The notes under the pieces are model-generated. The model was not told where the DNA came from. It was given only the letters and a program-made list of their open reading frames with translations, and searched no databases. Shown here in pieces: positions 34,715 through 35,687 of a stretch of DNA of 35,687 nt. The number at the start of each line of letters is the position of its first letter. Position 1 is the stretch's first letter. The stretch spans positions 1 through 35,687 of the IMG/VR virus record IMGVR_UViG_3300010885_026446; one strand, 5' to 3'. Source of the stretch: a virus. Made by a program: the position numbers and the translations under genes.

Positions 34715-35644
34715 TTAATCGTCGCCGACTAATTTACTGAAATAACTCATATCATCATCTTCTTCATCATCAATTACCGCTGCAGCAAATGAAGCAGTAG
34801 TTTTCTTTTCAACTACATTTTGTACAAACACTTCATCTTCAACCTCATCAAGAGATTTTGCTGTATAATCTTCAGCAGTTTTATATTTTGATTGATTAGT
34901 TTGACCTAAAACTCTTTTTAACCTAGCATCTAAATCTGCATAAGATTTAAAGTTTTTAGGTTCCAATAATTCTTGTAAAGAATATTGTGATTTCCAAAGT
35001 TTTTCTAATTTATCATCATCGTCAAATAATGGACCTGCGCTATCAAATTCAGCTAAATCGTAGTTTTGATAACCATCAACTTTACGAATTTTTAATTTGA
35101 AGTTAGCACCAGTCCAGAAATCAAATGGATCGATTGGTTTATCGTCTTCGAACTGAGGATTCATGGCTTGAGTAATTTTTTCAAAAATTTTCTTACCATA
35201 AACATATTTAAATACTTTTCCTTCGTGTTCAGGATGTTTTGTATCTTTAACGATATAAATGTTAGAAACATAGTGCAATCGACGTTTTTGCTTACGTGCT
35301 TGCTCTTTGTTAGCTTCAATTCCTGATTCCCATAGTTCGCTATTATATTTTCCTAACGGATCGTCAAGACCGATTGACGTTAAAGATTTCTCGATATACC
35401 AACCACCTGGACCTTGAAAGCCATGATCATAATATTTTGCCCATGGAAGACCGTCTGATTCAGCATCTTTTGGAGATGTTGGAAGAAAGCGAATAACCGC
35501 ATAACCATTACCAGATTTGTCTAACTCACATTTCCAGTATTCATCTGCATCGCTATTTTGATTTCCGCCAGCCATTTGCTCAACAGCTTTAGCCATTTTT
35601 TCTAAGTTTGAGCCTGATGATTTTTTTAATTTAGAAAAGTCCAT
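34715..35644 (-). CDS. gp32: Single-stranded DNA-binding protein gp32
   Basis: I chose the ATG at 35644 (MDFSKLKKSSGSNLEKM) because it has AAGGTG upstream and gives the family N-terminus. An ATG seven codons earlier lacks this. The 309-residue product is close to T4 gp32 (301). The N-terminal KLKKSSGS resembles the LAST motif (basic run then Ser/Thr) of T4 that mediates cooperativity. The core has YAVIRFLPTSP, GGWYIEKS, then KRRLHYVSNIYIVKDTKHP, EGKVFKYVYGKKIFEKI. The C-terminus is the acidic protein-interaction tail (DDEEDDDMSYFSKLVGDD). No cysteine lies where T4 has its zinc ligands. It coats single-stranded DNA in replication and recombination. The terminator at 34685-34711 follows. Confidence 0.93.
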   Translation of the reverse strand: MDFSKLKKSSGSNLEKMAKAVEQMAGGNQNSDADEYWKCELDKSGNGYAVIRFLPTSPKDAESDGLPWAKYYDHGFQGPGGWYIEKSLTSIGLDDPLGKYNSELWESGIEANKEQARKQKRRLHYVSNIYIVKDTKHPEHEGKVFKYVYGKKIFEKITQAMNPQFEDDKPIDPFDFWTGANFKLKIRKVDGYQNYDLAEFDSAGPLFDDDDKLEKLWKSQYSLQELLEPKNFKSYADLDARLKRVLGQTNQSKYKTAEDYTAKSLDEVEDEVFVQNVVEKKTTASFAAAVIDDEEDDDMSYFSKLVGDD

Positions 35645-35687
35645 ATATAAACACCTTATTAACAATTAATTTAAACAATGTATTAAC

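Noticed and set aside
35645-35665. Seven-codon extension of gp32
   Set aside because: The ATG at 35644 is directly preceded by AAGGTG and gives the conserved N-terminus.

Overview
The window is part of the genome of a T4-like tailed phage (contractile tail, A/T-rich by eye, composition not computed). It holds a late virion-assembly block for baseplate, tail tube, tape measure and tail fibres, plus the gene for the single-stranded DNA-binding protein gp32. Gene content and protein style (gp8, gp6, gp53 and gp48 of the marine type, a DUF4815 baseplate protein, gp5 without lysozyme, gp32 without zinc ligands) resemble T4-like phages of cyanobacteria, Pelagibacter and other aquatic bacteria more than coliphage T4. 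The host cannot be named from this sequence. No tRNA, CRISPR array or insertion sequence was seen.

Layout. Two late gene sets diverge from about 28.7 kb. On the minus strand, reading leftward: gp48 (tail-tube cap), gp53 (wedge), gp27-like hub, gp5 (hub and spike), gp25, gp6, a gp7/gpI-like wedge protein, gp8, a giant 2529-residue DUF4815 protein, a 495-residue baseplate protein, a small coiled-coil protein, an 1838-residue repetitive tail fibre, and a fibre/adhesin group (124-residue structural protein, DUF1566 adhesin, 134-residue protein, fibronectin-III adhesin cut by the window edge). On the plus strand, reading rightward: gp4 (head completion), a conserved unknown, a tail-tube-fold protein (probably gp54), gp26, a small -1-frame extension, and a 1050-residue tape-measure candidate. 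That last gene converges on gp32 across a strong hairpin terminator usable from both sides.

Regulation. Exact T4-type late promoter octamers (TATAAATA) lie before the gp48 operon, before the long fibre gene and before the Fn3 adhesin. Genes are tightly packed, with many TAATG or abutting junctions.

Most interesting points: (1) a T TTT TTT slippery heptamer at the end of gp26, in a 10-base window between the flanking stops, leads into a 65-codon extension with no usable start of its own. This looks like a T4-type counterpart of the lambda G/GT tail-chaperone frameshift. (2) gp5 lacks its lysozyme domain, while the tape-measure candidate carries a GH19-like muralytic domain. (3) A nine-G tract inside the DUF1566 adhesin gene could cause phase variation. 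(4) Two adhesins share an N-terminal anchor module. (5) One glycine-rich beta module recurs in four consecutive baseplate genes.
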